Shown here: piece after piece, positions 51,738 through 62,400 of the stretch
Position numbering within the stretch: the stretch's first letter is position 1
Layout of the letters: every line of letters begins with the position of its first letter
Origin: an uncultured Alphaproteobacteria bacterium
Lineage (GTDB): Bacteria; Pseudomonadota; Alphaproteobacteria; CAAHEQ01; UBA3637
NCBI GenBank assembly: GCA_934216505.1
Contig: CAKQBW010000004.1
Coordinates: 7,410-71,409 of the forward strand
Direction: 5' to 3'
DNA: 64,000 bases
The notes under the pieces: model-generated
The model's input: only the letters and a program-made list of their open reading frames with translations
Databases searched by the model: none
What the model was told of the DNA's origin: nothing
Translations under genes and position numbers: made by a program

Positions 51738-52817
51738 ATGGCAGACGCACGTTTTTTTAATAAAATCTCAAAAGGATTGACTTTGGCGCAAATCGCCCAA
51801 GTGGCGGAGGTTTCTTTGCCCGAAAAAGCCGATCCTGCCCATGTTTTTTCCGATGTGGCAGATTTGGAAAAAGCCACCCCGAACGATGTGTCTTGGGCTT
51901 TTATTCCTGCGGTGCGGGACGCTTTAAAAAATACAAAAGCAGGGGCTGTAATTGTTCCCGAAAAATTTAAAGAGTTTGTCCCACAAGGAACGGTGGCTTT
52001 GGTTTCAAAAGATGCGCATCGGTCCTATGGATTGTTGGCGTCTGCTTTTTATCCTTATACATTTGAAGCGGAAATTTCCCCGAAAGCGTTTGTCCATCCA
52101 ACGGCGAAAATTGGTCCGGGCTCACGGGTGGCCCCTGGGGCCGTCATTGAGGCCCATGTTATTTTAGGGGCGGGTTGCGATATTCGGGCGAATGCCGTGA
52201 TTGAACAGGGAGTCCAAATGGGCGATGCCTGTATTGTGGGGGCAAATGCGACGGTTTCTCATTGTTTGGCGGGACATAAGGTGTATATTTATCCTGGGGC
52301 ACAAGTGGGACAAGATGGTTTTGGTTTTGCGATGAGTCCCGAAAAGGGACCTCAAAAGTGTCCGCAACTGGGGCGTGTGATTATCGGAAATGATGTGGAA
52401 ATTGGATCTTGCACCACGGTGGATAGAGGGGCAATGGGGGATACGATCATTGGGGATGGATGTCGGATTGATAATCTGTGTCAAATTGCCCATAATGTGA
52501 AATTGGGATGTTGTTGTGTTATTGTGGCCCAAAATGGCATAGCGGGCAGTTGTGAGTTTGGGGACTTTGTTGTGTCTGGGGGCCAAGTGGGATATGCGGG
52601 GCATATCAAAGTGGGTTCAGGGGTTCAAGTGGCGGCGCAATCAGGCGTGATTTCCGATGTGGCTCCGATGAAAAAATTGATGGGTTCGCCTGCACAAGAG
52701 GGGCACGAATTTATGCGTCAGGTGATTGCTTTAAGGGGCTTGGCTCATAAAAAAACGGAAAAAGTGAAATCGTCTTTTAAAATGTTGTTGTTGAAAAAGT
52801 TTTTTAAGAAAGGTTAA
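51738..52817 (+). CDS. lpxD: UDP-3-O-acylglucosamine N-acyltransferase
   Basis: LpxD adds the second acyl chain in lipid A synthesis. The 359-residue protein has the N-terminal uridine-binding domain (about 1-100, ending YTFEAEISPKAFVHPTAKIG) and hexapeptide repeats forming a left-handed beta-helix with the catalytic His near IAHNVKLG. The C-terminus has a helical, Lys-rich tail. AAAGGAG precedes the ATG. fabZ is not located between lpxD and lpxA. Confidence 0.95.
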   Translation: MADARFFNKISKGLTLAQIAQVAEVSLPEKADPAHVFSDVADLEKATPNDVSWAFIPAVRDALKNTKAGAVIVPEKFKEFVPQGTVALVSKDAHRSYGLLASAFYPYTFEAEISPKAFVHPTAKIGPGSRVAPGAVIEAHVILGAGCDIRANAVIEQGVQMGDACIVGANATVSHCLAGHKVYIYPGAQVGQDGFGFAMSPEKGPQKCPQLGRVIIGNDVEIGSCTTVDRGAMGDTIIGDGCRIDNLCQIAHNVKLGCCCVIVAQNGIAGSCEFGDFVVSGGQVGYAGHIKVGSGVQVAAQSGVISDVAPMKKLMGSPAQEGHEFMRQVIALRGLAHKKTEKVKSSFKMLLLKKFFKKG

Positions 52818-52820
52818 AAA

Positions 52821-53606
52821 ATGGCAAAAATTCATCCTTCCAGTCTTGTGGATACAAAAGCCGAATTAGCCGATGATGTAGAAATTGGACCTTTTTGTAC
52901 GGTGGGGCCTTTGGTTAAAATTGGTGCGGGAACACGCTTAATTTCCCATAATGTCTTGGACGGAGATACCGTTTTGGGAAAGGGGAATACCCTGTATCCT
53001 TTTGCATCTTTGGGATTGCCGCCTCAACACAAAAGAAACAAAGCCACTGATACGAAATTAGTGGTGGGGGACGATAACATTTTTCGGGAACATTTTACCG
53101 CCCATACGGGTTCAGATGTAGATCATAAAATAACCACCATTGGGTCCAGAAACTGGTTCTTGGTGGCCTCTCATGTGGCACACGATTGTGTAGTCGGTGA
53201 TGATGTGGTGATGAGTAATAACGCTGGTTTAGCGGGACATGTTGTAGTGGGAAATCGGGCTATTATTGGGGCGATGGCGGGTGTGTTGCAATTTACCCAT
53301 ATTGGCGAAGGTGCCATGATAGGAGGTATGGTGGGGGTTGCTCGTGATGTGATTCCCTATGGTATTGTGATGCGTGATGGTTTGGCGGGGTTGAATTTAG
53401 TCGGCTTACAACGGGCGGGTGTGGATAAAAAATTGGTGATGGAACTTCAAAAAGTTTATAAAGATTTGTTTCTGTCTGAGGGGCTTTTTGGTGAAAAATT
53501 GGAAAAACTTTTCCACTTTGAAACACACAATCCTTTGATCCAAAAACTGATTGATTTTTGTCGTCATCCTTCCAAGAATGGGATTTTACAACCGGAGAAA
53601 AAGTAA
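52821..53606 (+). CDS. lpxA: UDP-N-acetylglucosamine acyltransferase
   Basis: LpxA makes the first acylated intermediate of lipid A. The 261-residue protein has hexapeptide repeats, with the catalytic His in FREHFTAHTGS (equivalent to His125 of E. coli) and NWFLVASHVAHDCVVGDDV, then a helical C-terminal domain. It starts 3 nt after lpxD and ends in TAATG overlap with lpxI. Confidence 0.96.
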   Translation: MAKIHPSSLVDTKAELADDVEIGPFCTVGPLVKIGAGTRLISHNVLDGDTVLGKGNTLYPFASLGLPPQHKRNKATDTKLVVGDDNIFREHFTAHTGSDVDHKITTIGSRNWFLVASHVAHDCVVGDDVVMSNNAGLAGHVVVGNRAIIGAMAGVLQFTHIGEGAMIGGMVGVARDVIPYGIVMRDGLAGLNLVGLQRAGVDKKLVMELQKVYKDLFLSEGLFGEKLEKLFHFETHNPLIQKLIDFCRHPSKNGILQPEKK

Positions 53607-54427
53607 TGTCCAAAAAATTGGGTATCATTGCGGGGGCGGGGGCTCTTCCCCATTGTTTGATTGAGGCGTGCGAACGCATGCACCGTGATTTTTTTGTGAT
53701 TGGATTAAAGGGTCAAGCAGATCCCAAAGAATTTGACAAAGCCTTGCCGATGGCTTGGGTTCGTTTGGGGGCTGTTGGGAAAGCTTTTCAGTTGCTCAAG
53801 AAAAATAAAGTAGAGGAAGTTGTGATGATTGGGGCCGTGCGGCGGCCGTCGTTTGTGGGGCTGTGGCCCGATTATCGGGGCTTAAAAACGATTGCAAAAC
53901 TGGGCTTAAAGGCACTGGGGGACGATGCTCTGCTTAAATTTATTGTCAAAGAGATTGAAAAGGAAAAAATGACCGTTGTGGGGATAGATAAAATTTTGCC
54001 TCATCTGTTGGCCAAAAAAGGGGTCTATACCTATGCGGTACCTACACCTCAAGATAACATAGATATTCAACGGGGAAAAGAGGTCGCTCATGCTTTGGGA
54101 AAAGCCGATGTGGGGCAATCAGTCATCGTCCAACAAGGGTTGGTTTTATCGGTAGAAGGGATTGAAGGAACGGATGCCTTAATTCGGCGTTCGGCGGATT
54201 TAAAAAGAAAAGGAGCGGGGGGCGTTTTGGTTAAGATGTGTAAGCCACAGCAAGATCGGCGTGTGGATTTACCCACGATTGGTCCGCAAACAGTTCAAGC
54301 GGTTAAAAATGCGGGCTTTGTTGGGATTGCTGTTCAAGCGGAAGCCGTCTTGTTTTCTCAGGCGGAACAGATGATAAAATTAGCAAATCAATTGGGCATT
54401 TTTATTGTGGGAGTTGATGCGAAATGA
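53606..54427 (+). CDS. lpxI: UDP-2,3-diacylglucosamine pyrophosphatase LpxI
   Basis: LpxI hydrolyses UDP-2,3-diacylglucosamine to lipid X, the step done by LpxH in gammaproteobacteria; LpxI is the alphaproteobacterial version. The 273-residue protein starts KKLGIIAGAGALPHCLIEAC and has VVMIGAVRRPS and the C-terminal GVLVKMCKPQQDRRVDLPTIG with acidic catalytic residues. The ATG overlaps the lpxA stop. Confidence 0.94.
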   Translation: MSKKLGIIAGAGALPHCLIEACERMHRDFFVIGLKGQADPKEFDKALPMAWVRLGAVGKAFQLLKKNKVEEVVMIGAVRRPSFVGLWPDYRGLKTIAKLGLKALGDDALLKFIVKEIEKEKMTVVGIDKILPHLLAKKGVYTYAVPTPQDNIDIQRGKEVAHALGKADVGQSVIVQQGLVLSVEGIEGTDALIRRSADLKRKGAGGVLVKMCKPQQDRRVDLPTIGPQTVQAVKNAGFVGIAVQAEAVLFSQAEQMIKLANQLGIFIVGVDAK

Positions 54428-55572
54428 AATTAAAAGTGTATTTGATTGCGGGGGAACCATCGGGGGATTTATTGGGATCCCGTTTGATGCGTGCCTTAAA
54501 TAAAAAAGCCCCTCATCAAATACAATTTATGGGTGTTGGGGGCGAAACAATGGCTTTGGAAGGCCTGTCCTCTTTGTTTGATATTCGTGATTTAGCGGTG
54601 ATGGGATTTATGGAGGTGATTCCCAGTATTCCCAAAATCTTGCGTCATTTAGATGAAATTATGGCGGATATCCAAAAAAAGAAACCCGATGTGATTTTAA
54701 CAATTGATAGTTATTCTTTTTCCATTCGGGTGCATAAAAAGCTAAAGAAATTAGGAATTCAAATCCCTCATATGCACTGTGTGGCCCCTCAGGTGTGGGC
54801 GTGGAAAAAAGGACGGGCCAAAACATTGGGACAATACATTGATCATTTGTTTTGTTTGTTGCCTGAGGAAGAAAAATACTTTACCCCTTATGGATTAAAG
54901 ACGACCTTTATTGGCCACCCCGTGATAGAGGGGGGGGCAGATAAAGGCTCTGCTGAACGATTTCGTAAAAAATACGGCCTAAAAAAGACAACGCCTGTTT
55001 TGGTTTGTTTACCGGGTAGTCGTCAAAATGAAGTCAAATTTTTGATGCCACTCTTTATGAAGACGATTGAAAATTTGGCTTTAAGACATAAAGATTTATT
55101 TGTTGTGTTTCCTTCGGTGCAAACGGTGGCCCCCCAAGTGTGTGAGGCTTTAAAACATTGGCATATTCCCCATACGGTAATCATGGGGGAAAAGAATCGC
55201 TATGATGCTTTTGCGGCGGCAAAAGTGGCGATTGCGGCCAGCGGAACGGTGAGTTTAGAGTTATCTTTGGCCAAAGTCCCTCATTTAATTGCCTATCGCT
55301 TGAATTGGATAACAGGGTATTTAGCCCGTAAAGTTTTAAAAATTCATTATGTGAATTTAATCAACCTTTTGGTTGATAAACCGATTATCCCTGAGTTATT
55401 GCAAGAAGATTGTACGGTGGAAAACCTGACGACAACGGTGGAAAAACTGTGGCGTTTTCCTCATCAAAAAACAGAGGTAAGTCTTAAAAAATTAGGATTA
55501 GGCACTAAACCATCTGAAAAAATGGCCCAGACCTTATTAAAACTGATTCGGGGGAAAAAGCATGTTAGATAA
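54424..55572 (+). CDS. lpxB: Lipid-A-disaccharide synthase
   Basis: LpxB joins lipid X and UDP-diacylglucosamine into the disaccharide core of lipid A. The 382-residue GT19 protein has the start YLIAGEPSGDLLGSRLM, the CVAPQVWAWKKGRAK signature, and PGSRQNEVKFLMP. It overlaps lpxI by 4 nt and GST by 11 nt. The N-terminal half has the usual amphipathic membrane patch. Confidence 0.96.
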   Translation: MKLKVYLIAGEPSGDLLGSRLMRALNKKAPHQIQFMGVGGETMALEGLSSLFDIRDLAVMGFMEVIPSIPKILRHLDEIMADIQKKKPDVILTIDSYSFSIRVHKKLKKLGIQIPHMHCVAPQVWAWKKGRAKTLGQYIDHLFCLLPEEEKYFTPYGLKTTFIGHPVIEGGADKGSAERFRKKYGLKKTTPVLVCLPGSRQNEVKFLMPLFMKTIENLALRHKDLFVVFPSVQTVAPQVCEALKHWHIPHTVIMGEKNRYDAFAAAKVAIAASGTVSLELSLAKVPHLIAYRLNWITGYLARKVLKIHYVNLINLLVDKPIIPELLQEDCTVENLTTTVEKLWRFPHQKTEVSLKKLGLGTKPSEKMAQTLLKLIRGKKHVR

Positions 55573-56242
55573 GGAATTGTTCTTATATCACCACCCACTG
55601 AACCCATTTTGTCGGAAAGTACGTTTAACGCTTTTGGAAAAGGGGTTTTCTGTGAAGTTGATTTTGGAAAGACCTTGGGAACGGCGTGAAGGATTTTTAC
55701 AAAAAAATCCATTAGGGGAAATTCCCGTACTGGTGGAATCCGATGGGGTAATTTTGTCGGGGCATCAGGCGATTTGTGAATACTTAAATGAAATTAAAAC
55801 AAGTCCAAACTTATTGGGCGAAACGCCTTTGGGACGGGCGGAAATTCGGCGTTTGACTGAATGGTTGGACGGGGCGTTCTTTCGGGATGCGGTCTATCCC
55901 ATTTTGTTGGAAAGGGTTTTAAAGGTGATTGCAACGCATGAAGCCCCTGATTCTAACATGATACGGGCTGGGCGTGAAAATTTACAAAAGTATATCAAGT
56001 ATTTGGATTGGTTGGCGGCTCGTCGTGCTTTTTTGGGGGGGCAAAGGCTTTCTTTTGCGGATTTATCGGCGGCGGCGCATTTTTCTGTACTGGATTATTT
56101 GGGGGAATTAAATTGGCAAAACAGTGGGGATTTAGCCCTTTGGTATGCCAAGATTAAATCACGGCCTACTTTTGTGCCGTTATTATCGGATAAAGTCGTG
56201 GGAATTCCTCCTTCGGCTCATTACATGAATTTGGATTTTTAA
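55562..56242 (+). CDS. Glutathione S-transferase family protein
   Basis: A 226-residue GST: an N-terminal thioredoxin-fold domain (NPFCRKVRLTLLEKG, EIPVLVESDG-LSGHQAICEYL) and an all-helical C-terminal domain with FADLSAAAHFSVLDYLG. An SPFS-type Ser is replaced by a Cys in NPFCRKV, suggesting an omega- or beta-like catalytic Cys. It overlaps lpxB and is probably part of the envelope operon. Substrate unknown. Confidence 0.85.
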   Translation: MLDKELFLYHHPLNPFCRKVRLTLLEKGFSVKLILERPWERREGFLQKNPLGEIPVLVESDGVILSGHQAICEYLNEIKTSPNLLGETPLGRAEIRRLTEWLDGAFFRDAVYPILLERVLKVIATHEAPDSNMIRAGRENLQKYIKYLDWLAARRAFLGGQRLSFADLSAAAHFSVLDYLGELNWQNSGDLALWYAKIKSRPTFVPLLSDKVVGIPPSAHYMNLDF

Positions 56243-56256
56243 AGAGGGAGGATTTC

Positions 56257-56655
56257 ATGAAAAAAATAATCTTTCTTTGTTTGGTGTTAGGGGGGTGCGT
56301 TCATGCGGAAGAGGGTCAAAAGACTTTCTATTGGGAACGCCCAAATACGGGGGTAGCTTGGTTTGCTAAAGACCATAATGAATGTATGTTAGAGGCGGAT
56401 AAGTTTCCTTTTGAATGGCCTGGGTGGCCGTGGTATTGGGGAAAGCCCAAGCCGCTAAATTTAAGATTTGATAACAATTCCGAAAATGGGGTGTGGGCAC
56501 AATTTATTCCTTATCCTGGGGCGCAACCTGTGTATGTCAATTATGTGCCCAACGATTGGTCGGTGAGTTATAATGATTATCAAGATTGTATGGAAAACAG
56601 GCATTATACGCAACGAAAGGCCCCACGAGTCCATTATCAAGTTTTTTCACAATAG
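56257..56655 (+). CDS. Lipoprotein of unknown function
   Basis: A 132-residue predicted lipoprotein with lipobox LVLGGC, cleaved at Cys15. The mature protein is Trp/Tyr-rich (FPFEWPGWPWYWGKPKPL) with two conserved-looking Cys near residues 43 and 111, which could form a disulfide. I recognise no family. GGGAGGA precedes the ATG. It sits inside the envelope operon. Confidence 0.7.
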   Translation: MKKIIFLCLVLGGCVHAEEGQKTFYWERPNTGVAWFAKDHNECMLEADKFPFEWPGWPWYWGKPKPLNLRFDNNSENGVWAQFIPYPGAQPVYVNYVPNDWSVSYNDYQDCMENRHYTQRKAPRVHYQVFSQ

Positions 56656-56664
56656 GAGCTTTAC

Positions 56665-57789
56665 ATGAAAACAATTATGCAAATTTTACCGTCTTTAAAA
56701 CAAGGTGGGGTTGAAACAGGAACCATTGAAATTGCGGCGGCACTGCAAAGGGCAAAGATACCCAACATTGTTGTGTCTAACGGGGGCCAAATGGTGGCTC
56801 AGTTAGAAAAAATAGGGGTGCCTCATTTTAAATTACCTGTCCATAGCAAAAACCCCTTGACAATATGGTTAAATGCTTATCGTTTAGCGAAAATTGCCAA
56901 AGAAAATAAAGTGGGATTGATGCATGTGCGTTCTCGGGCTCCCGCATGGAGTGTAAAGGTTGCCTCAGAAAAAACAGGGATTCCTTATATTTCTACCTAT
57001 CATGGCATGTACGGACTTCAACCTAAATTGAAAAAAATTTATAATCGGGTAATGTTGCGTGGAAAATGTACGATAGCGGTGTCTGAATGTGTCAAGGATC
57101 ATTTGATTCAAAATTACCAATATCCTGCCGATAAAATCCATGTGATTCATCGGGGGGCCGATTTAACTCGTTTTAATCCCGAATGGGCGACTCATGAAAA
57201 GGCTTTGGAATTTGCTAAAAAGTACCAAATTCCTTTGGATAAACCGATTATTACTTTGGTGGGTCGGTTGTCTAAAATGAAAGGTCAGTTGCTTTTACTT
57301 CAGGCTTTATCCAAGATGAAACACCAAGAATTGACCTGCCTTTTGGTGGGGGGAAAAGCAAAGCCCGAATACGAAGAAGCCTTGAAAAAAGAAATTGAAC
57401 ATTTACCCGAAGGGATAACCGTTCAATGTTTGTCGGTGTCTGCCCATGAAATTCCCTTTATTTATGCTTTGACGGATGTGGTGGTGTCGGCTTCCACTAT
57501 TCCTGAAACATTTGGGCGGACAGTGGCTGAGGCGGGGGCGATGAAACGCCTTGTCGTTGCCTTTGACCACGGTGGGCCTCAGGAGATTATTCTGGATAAA
57601 AAGACTGGTTTTTTAATTCCTGTGGGCGATGTGGCGGTATTGGCGGCCACTTTGGATAAAGTTCTTTCCATGAAATCTGACGAAAAAAATAAGATGCAAG
57701 AAGCGGCGTATCATCACATTCGTCAGTTTTTTTCCATTCAAAAAATGTGTGAAAAAACTTTAAAATTGTATCAGGAGATTTTAAAATGA
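56665..57789 (+). CDS. Glycosyltransferase family 4 protein
   Basis: A 374-residue GT-B glycosyltransferase: the N-terminal acceptor domain starts ILPSLKQGGVETGTIEIA, the C-terminal donor domain has ITLVGRLSKMKGQ and the E-x7-E-type segment IPETFGRTVAEAGAM. Such enzymes build lipopolysaccharide core or related surface sugars; the lipid A context points to LPS. AGGAG precedes the ATG. The acceptor is unknown. Confidence 0.88.
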   Translation: MKTIMQILPSLKQGGVETGTIEIAAALQRAKIPNIVVSNGGQMVAQLEKIGVPHFKLPVHSKNPLTIWLNAYRLAKIAKENKVGLMHVRSRAPAWSVKVASEKTGIPYISTYHGMYGLQPKLKKIYNRVMLRGKCTIAVSECVKDHLIQNYQYPADKIHVIHRGADLTRFNPEWATHEKALEFAKKYQIPLDKPIITLVGRLSKMKGQLLLLQALSKMKHQELTCLLVGGKAKPEYEEALKKEIEHLPEGITVQCLSVSAHEIPFIYALTDVVVSASTIPETFGRTVAEAGAMKRLVVAFDHGGPQEIILDKKTGFLIPVGDVAVLAATLDKVLSMKSDEKNKMQEAAYHHIRQFFSIQKMCEKTLKLYQEILK

Positions 57790-58175
57790 AAAACAAAAAT
57801 AAGGCTGTTCCTCAACAAAAAAAATTGACGGATAAAGAAAAAATTACCCAACTGGAAAAGTTGGCCGACAGGTTAGAGCGCATGCGTTTGGGGGATTATG
57901 TAACCAACTTGAATAAGACCTCCCGTATTGTTTGGTTGGGCTTCATCAGCGGTATTTCCCGTGGGGTTGGTTTGACAATAGGAGCCACTTTGGTTATAGC
58001 CATTATTTTTAAAATTATCAGCGCCCTGATTAGTATGAATGTTCCTTATTTGAGTGATATGATGAAAGATGTCAAACAAACATTGGAATCTCGCTATATG
58101 ACGACCCAACCAGTTGTTCCACCGAAAAAGGGGGCTGAATTGAAAATGAAAGCCTCCGCTATTCCCGAAACATAG
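57786..58175 (+). CDS. DUF5665-like membrane protein
   Basis: A 129-residue protein with a charged N-terminal coiled coil (about 15-40), a single hydrophobic segment (about 52-78, GVGLTIGATLVIAIIFKII) and a Pro/Lys tail. It resembles DUF5665. It overlaps the GT4 end by 4 nt and ends the operon, overlapping the convergent ATPase gene by 17 nt. Confidence 0.65.
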   Translation: MKNKNKAVPQQKKLTDKEKITQLEKLADRLERMRLGDYVTNLNKTSRIVWLGFISGISRGVGLTIGATLVIAIIFKIISALISMNVPYLSDMMKDVKQTLESRYMTTQPVVPPKKGAELKMKASAIPET

Positions 58176-59355
58176 GGAGCCCCTTTTTCATCAAAGTTTC
58201 TTGTGTTTCCATAAAGGTGGCCAAATTGATATTGCCACTACGGATAGTCATACGCATTTGGTCGGCGGCGGCTGTGTTAGGGTTAGCAAAGGCTGTTTTA
58301 TAGTAAAGTTTTAATTTTTCCACCCCTTCTAATCGTTGATAAATCACCCCTAAAATACCCCGAGCGAGCAAGTCGGCCACTAAGCCGCTATCTAACCCTG
58401 TTGAGGCGGCGTATTTAATTATAGAGTTCAAAGCATCTTCCACACCGTTGGCGTGAATAGTGGATAAGACCAAGTGTCCTGAAGTGGCCGCTACCAAACA
58501 GTTGGCGGCGGTTTCTGGAGTTCGGATTTCCCCCACCAAAATATAACGCGGTTTAGAACGCAAGGCAGAACGCAATCCTGCCCCCCATTGATCGTTTTCA
58601 ACGGCGGTTTGTTTGCATAATCCTAACCCCCCATTTTTGGCATGATATAAACCTGTCAAGGGCATTTCAGGAGGGTCTTCAATGGTGTATAAAAATCCCC
58701 CTTCGGTATCCAAAAAGCGTTTCATAATGGCGGATGCTGAAGTTGTTTTCCCTTGCCCTGTCGGCCCTGCAAACAACAACAATCCCGCTGCCCGTCCCAA
58801 AGAAGAAAGATGTCGGACAATAGCAGGGGCAAAACCGAGTTGTTCTATTTCAGGGGTGGAAGTGGGCATTTTACGACAGTTATATTGGACGCCTTCATTG
58901 GTTATAATGCGTTCCACACGATAATGGTCGCCCGCAAAGGAAATGGCATAACTGGACATGCCTGTGTATCCTTGTTCCAAAGTCCGTTTAAAGTCAGGTA
59001 AATCAGGTGTTTCAAATGGAATCAAAGCAAATCGGGTGCGTGGGTCCCGAACATAGGCAATATCTTCGGGGGTATACCAAATATCCGAAAAGCCTGTATC
59101 GTGCATATTGGGCCCTTTAATGACGGTGGCATCAGCACTGATTTCATCAGATTCATTGGAAAAAACGCCTGTTTTCTTGGGTTCATTTCCTTGGGTATTC
59201 GCCTGTTGGCGCAAAGCCGCTAAAGGATCATTGGCAGGAGGAACAGCCACCGAAGAAGCCCCCATTTGATTTTCCGCATGGGTAACTGTTTCAGGGATTG
59301 AAGCTTCTGTTTTCTTTGGGGATAAAAAATCGGGTAAAATAGGTTTGTTAAACAT
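58159..59355 (-). CDS. PilT/DotB-like secretion ATPase
   Basis: A 398-residue ATPase of the type II/IV secretion family. Walker A GPTGQGKTT is at 197-205, with Asp-box TIEDPPEMPL, Walker B ILVGEIRTPETAAN and the His-box TSGHLVLSTIHANG. The first 100 residues are low-complexity and lack similarity to PilB. It resembles PilT (pilus retraction) or DotB (type IVb secretion). AAGGAGGAG upstream of ATG 59355 fixes the start. It is a lone gene, yet the cell makes pseudopilins and a VirB2-like pilin encoded elsewhere in this window. Confidence 0.85.
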   Translation of the reverse strand: MFNKPILPDFLSPKKTEASIPETVTHAENQMGASSVAVPPANDPLAALRQQANTQGNEPKKTGVFSNESDEISADATVIKGPNMHDTGFSDIWYTPEDIAYVRDPRTRFALIPFETPDLPDFKRTLEQGYTGMSSYAISFAGDHYRVERIITNEGVQYNCRKMPTSTPEIEQLGFAPAIVRHLSSLGRAAGLLLFAGPTGQGKTTSASAIMKRFLDTEGGFLYTIEDPPEMPLTGLYHAKNGGLGLCKQTAVENDQWGAGLRSALRSKPRYILVGEIRTPETAANCLVAATSGHLVLSTIHANGVEDALNSIIKYAASTGLDSGLVADLLARGILGVIYQRLEGVEKLKLYYKTAFANPNTAAADQMRMTIRSGNINLATFMETQETLMKKGLPMFRE

Positions 59356-59474
59356 GACTCCTCCTTTTTCTTTACAGGATGACATATTTTTTGATAAAAG
59401 TCCAGTATTTTTCTTGCTAATTTTTCTAAAAAGGTTAAACTGAAAGGGAATTGAAACAAAAAGAGTTGGATAAT

Positions 59475-62400
59475 ATGAAAAATTTAAAGTTTTATAGTGG
59501 AGTGCCTGAGGGTTATGAGGCTTTTGTTTTGGCCGAAAAAGCCAAGAAACAAACGCTTTTATATGTGGCTTCTGACGAAAAAAAAGCTAAACGAATTTGG
59601 GAGACTTTGCAATATATCAGCCCTCAAACTTTGGTTCTATTCTATCCTTGTTGGGATACAGTGCCTTATGATCGGACTTCTCCTGCGCCTGACATTTTGG
59701 GGCAACAAATGGATGCCCTTTTGCAAATTTCTTCTCTCAAAGAAAAAGCCGTGGTGATTACCTGTGTGGCGGCTTTGACTCAGTTGGTTGTCCCCCGTGA
59801 TTTTTTAAAAGAGATTATTTTTTCCGTTCAAAAAGGGGACACGATTGATTTTGAAAAATTAAAGGCTTTTTTGTTGAAAAATGGGTATCAACAAACGGAT
59901 GTTGTGATGCAGGCGGGGGATTTTGCCATACGGGGCGAATTGATTGATATTTTTACCCCTCAATTACCTGAACCTGTTCGGTTGGATTTTTTTGATAATG
60001 AATTGGAAACGATTCGCTTTTTCAACCCAATTACGCAACGCTCTTCTGGTTTTTTGGACCAAGTTCAATTTCAGGCAGTGCGTCCCTTTCATTTGGACGA
60101 AGTCGCCCGTGCTTTATTTCGTACTCGCTTTCGGGAATTGTTTGATAACCCCACGAATGATTCGTTTTATCAAGCGGTAAGTGAAGGCATTTATCGGCCA
60201 GGGATGGAAAGTTTTTTGCCTTTATTCCATAAAAAAATGGTTTGTTTGGCGGACTATTTACCAGACGCCCCAGTTTTATTTGGGGCTACTTTTGATACAG
60301 CGGTCAAAGCACGGTGGGCGCAAATTCAAGATTATTATCAGGCACGCCTTCAATTTTCTGAGGTGTCTTTTGCGAAAACACAACAATATCACCCGTTGCC
60401 TGCGTCTCAGTTTTATTTAGATGAACAAGCGCTGGCGCAAGTGTTGTCCAAGCATGAATTGATTCAAATGACCCCTTTTCAATCGGTTAAAAGCGAAGAC
60501 CAAGGGGCCTCTATGGGGCACGATTTTGTTGATGTGCGTTTGTTAAAGGAAAAGGATTTATTTTCGGAAATAGTGGATTTTATCCGTACTTGCCCAAAAC
60601 GGGTGATTTTGTCGGCCACGACCGAGGGGGCAGCGGACAGATTAGTGGCTCTTTTTAAAGAAAAAAAACTAAGCCTTTCTTTGGCGGACAGTTGGACACA
60701 GGCTTTGAAAAAATCCCCTGCTGTGATTGTGGCCCCCTTTGAATCAGGCTTTCAAACACAAAAGTTTTTACTTTTGACGGAAATGGATATGTTTGGGGGG
60801 CGTATGCGTCCCGCCCCAAAGCGTCAAAAGGCCCAAAACTTTATCGGCGATATTTCCACTTTAAACCAAGGGGATTTGGTTGTTCATACAGTGCATGGAA
60901 TAGGGCGTTTTACAGGCCTTGAAACTTTAACGATTTCTGGGGCAGCCCACGATTGTTTAACTCTGGAATATGCGGATAAAGCCCGTTTATTTGTTCCTGT
61001 TGAAAATGCCGATGTTTTGTCCCGCTATGGGTCCAATGAGGCGACCTTGGATAGGTTGGGTTCTCCTTCTTTCCATGTGCGCAAGGCAAAAGTTCAAAAA
61101 GATTTATTGGAAATGGCGGACAAGTTAATGAAAATAGCGGGCAAACGCCAACTTCATCAAATGCCCAAGATTTTGGCCCCCCACGGGTTGTATCAAGAAT
61201 TTTGTGCCCGTTTTCCCTATACAGAAACAGAAGATCAACTCAAATGTGTTCATGAGATTGAAACGGACTTTTCCTTGGGCAAACCCATGGACAGACTTGT
61301 TTGTGGTGATGTGGGCTTTGGGAAAACCGAAGTGGCGATGCGGGCAGCTTTTTTGGCGGTGATGGCCGGCTATCAGGTGGCTGTGATTGCCCCCACGACT
61401 TTATTGACCCGTCAGCATGGTCAAAACTTTACCGACAGATTTAAAGGCTTTCCTATTCGTGTGGGGACGCTTTCCCGCTTGATTACTTCCCGTCAGGCCA
61501 AAGCGACCAAAGATGAATTAGCCAAAGGGACTTTGGATATTATCGTGGGGACACATGCGTTGTTGTCCAAAACGATTCGCTTTAAAAATTTGGGGTTGGT
61601 GATTGTTGATGAAGAACAACACTTTGGTGTCAAACATAAAGAACGGTTGAAAGAATTACAAGAAGGAGTCCATGTCTTGACCTTGACAGCAACCCCGATT
61701 CCCCGTACTTTGCAACTTTCCTTATCGGGCGTCAGGGATTTATCCGTGATTGCTACGCCCCCAGTAGATCGGTTGGCGGTAAAAACCTATGTGATGCCCT
61801 TTGACCCCGTGGTGGTGAAAGAGGCGATTTTGCGTGAGCATTTTCGGGGTGGCCAAGTCTTTATCGTTGTGCCCCGCATTTCGGATATGCCCGAAGTGTA
61901 TGAAGCACTCCATACCCTTTTGCCTGATTTAAAGATTGTTCAGGCCCACGGGCAAATGCCTGCCTCTCAGTTGGACGAGATAATGACAGACTTTACCAAC
62001 GGCCAATATGATGTGTTGTTGGCGACCTCTATTATTGAATCAGGATTAGATATTTCCACGGTGAATACAATCATTGTGTATCGGGCGGATATGTTTGGTT
62101 TGGCGGGGTTGTATCAGTTGCGGGGTCGTGTGGGACGAGGCCGCCAAAAAGCCTATGCCTACCTCACCACGACGGGGACTTTGTCGGACAATGCCCGTAA
62201 AAGGTTAGAGGTGATGCAAAAACTGGATTCCTTGGGGGCGGGCTTTATGTTGGCCAGCCATGATTTGGACATTCGTGGGGCTGGGAATTTGCTTGGTTCA
62301 GAACAATCGGGACATATTCGTGAAATCGGGGTGGCATTGTATCAAAAGATGCTTTCTCAGGCAGTTCAATCTTTGCGTCAGGAAAAAGCCCCAGAAAACA

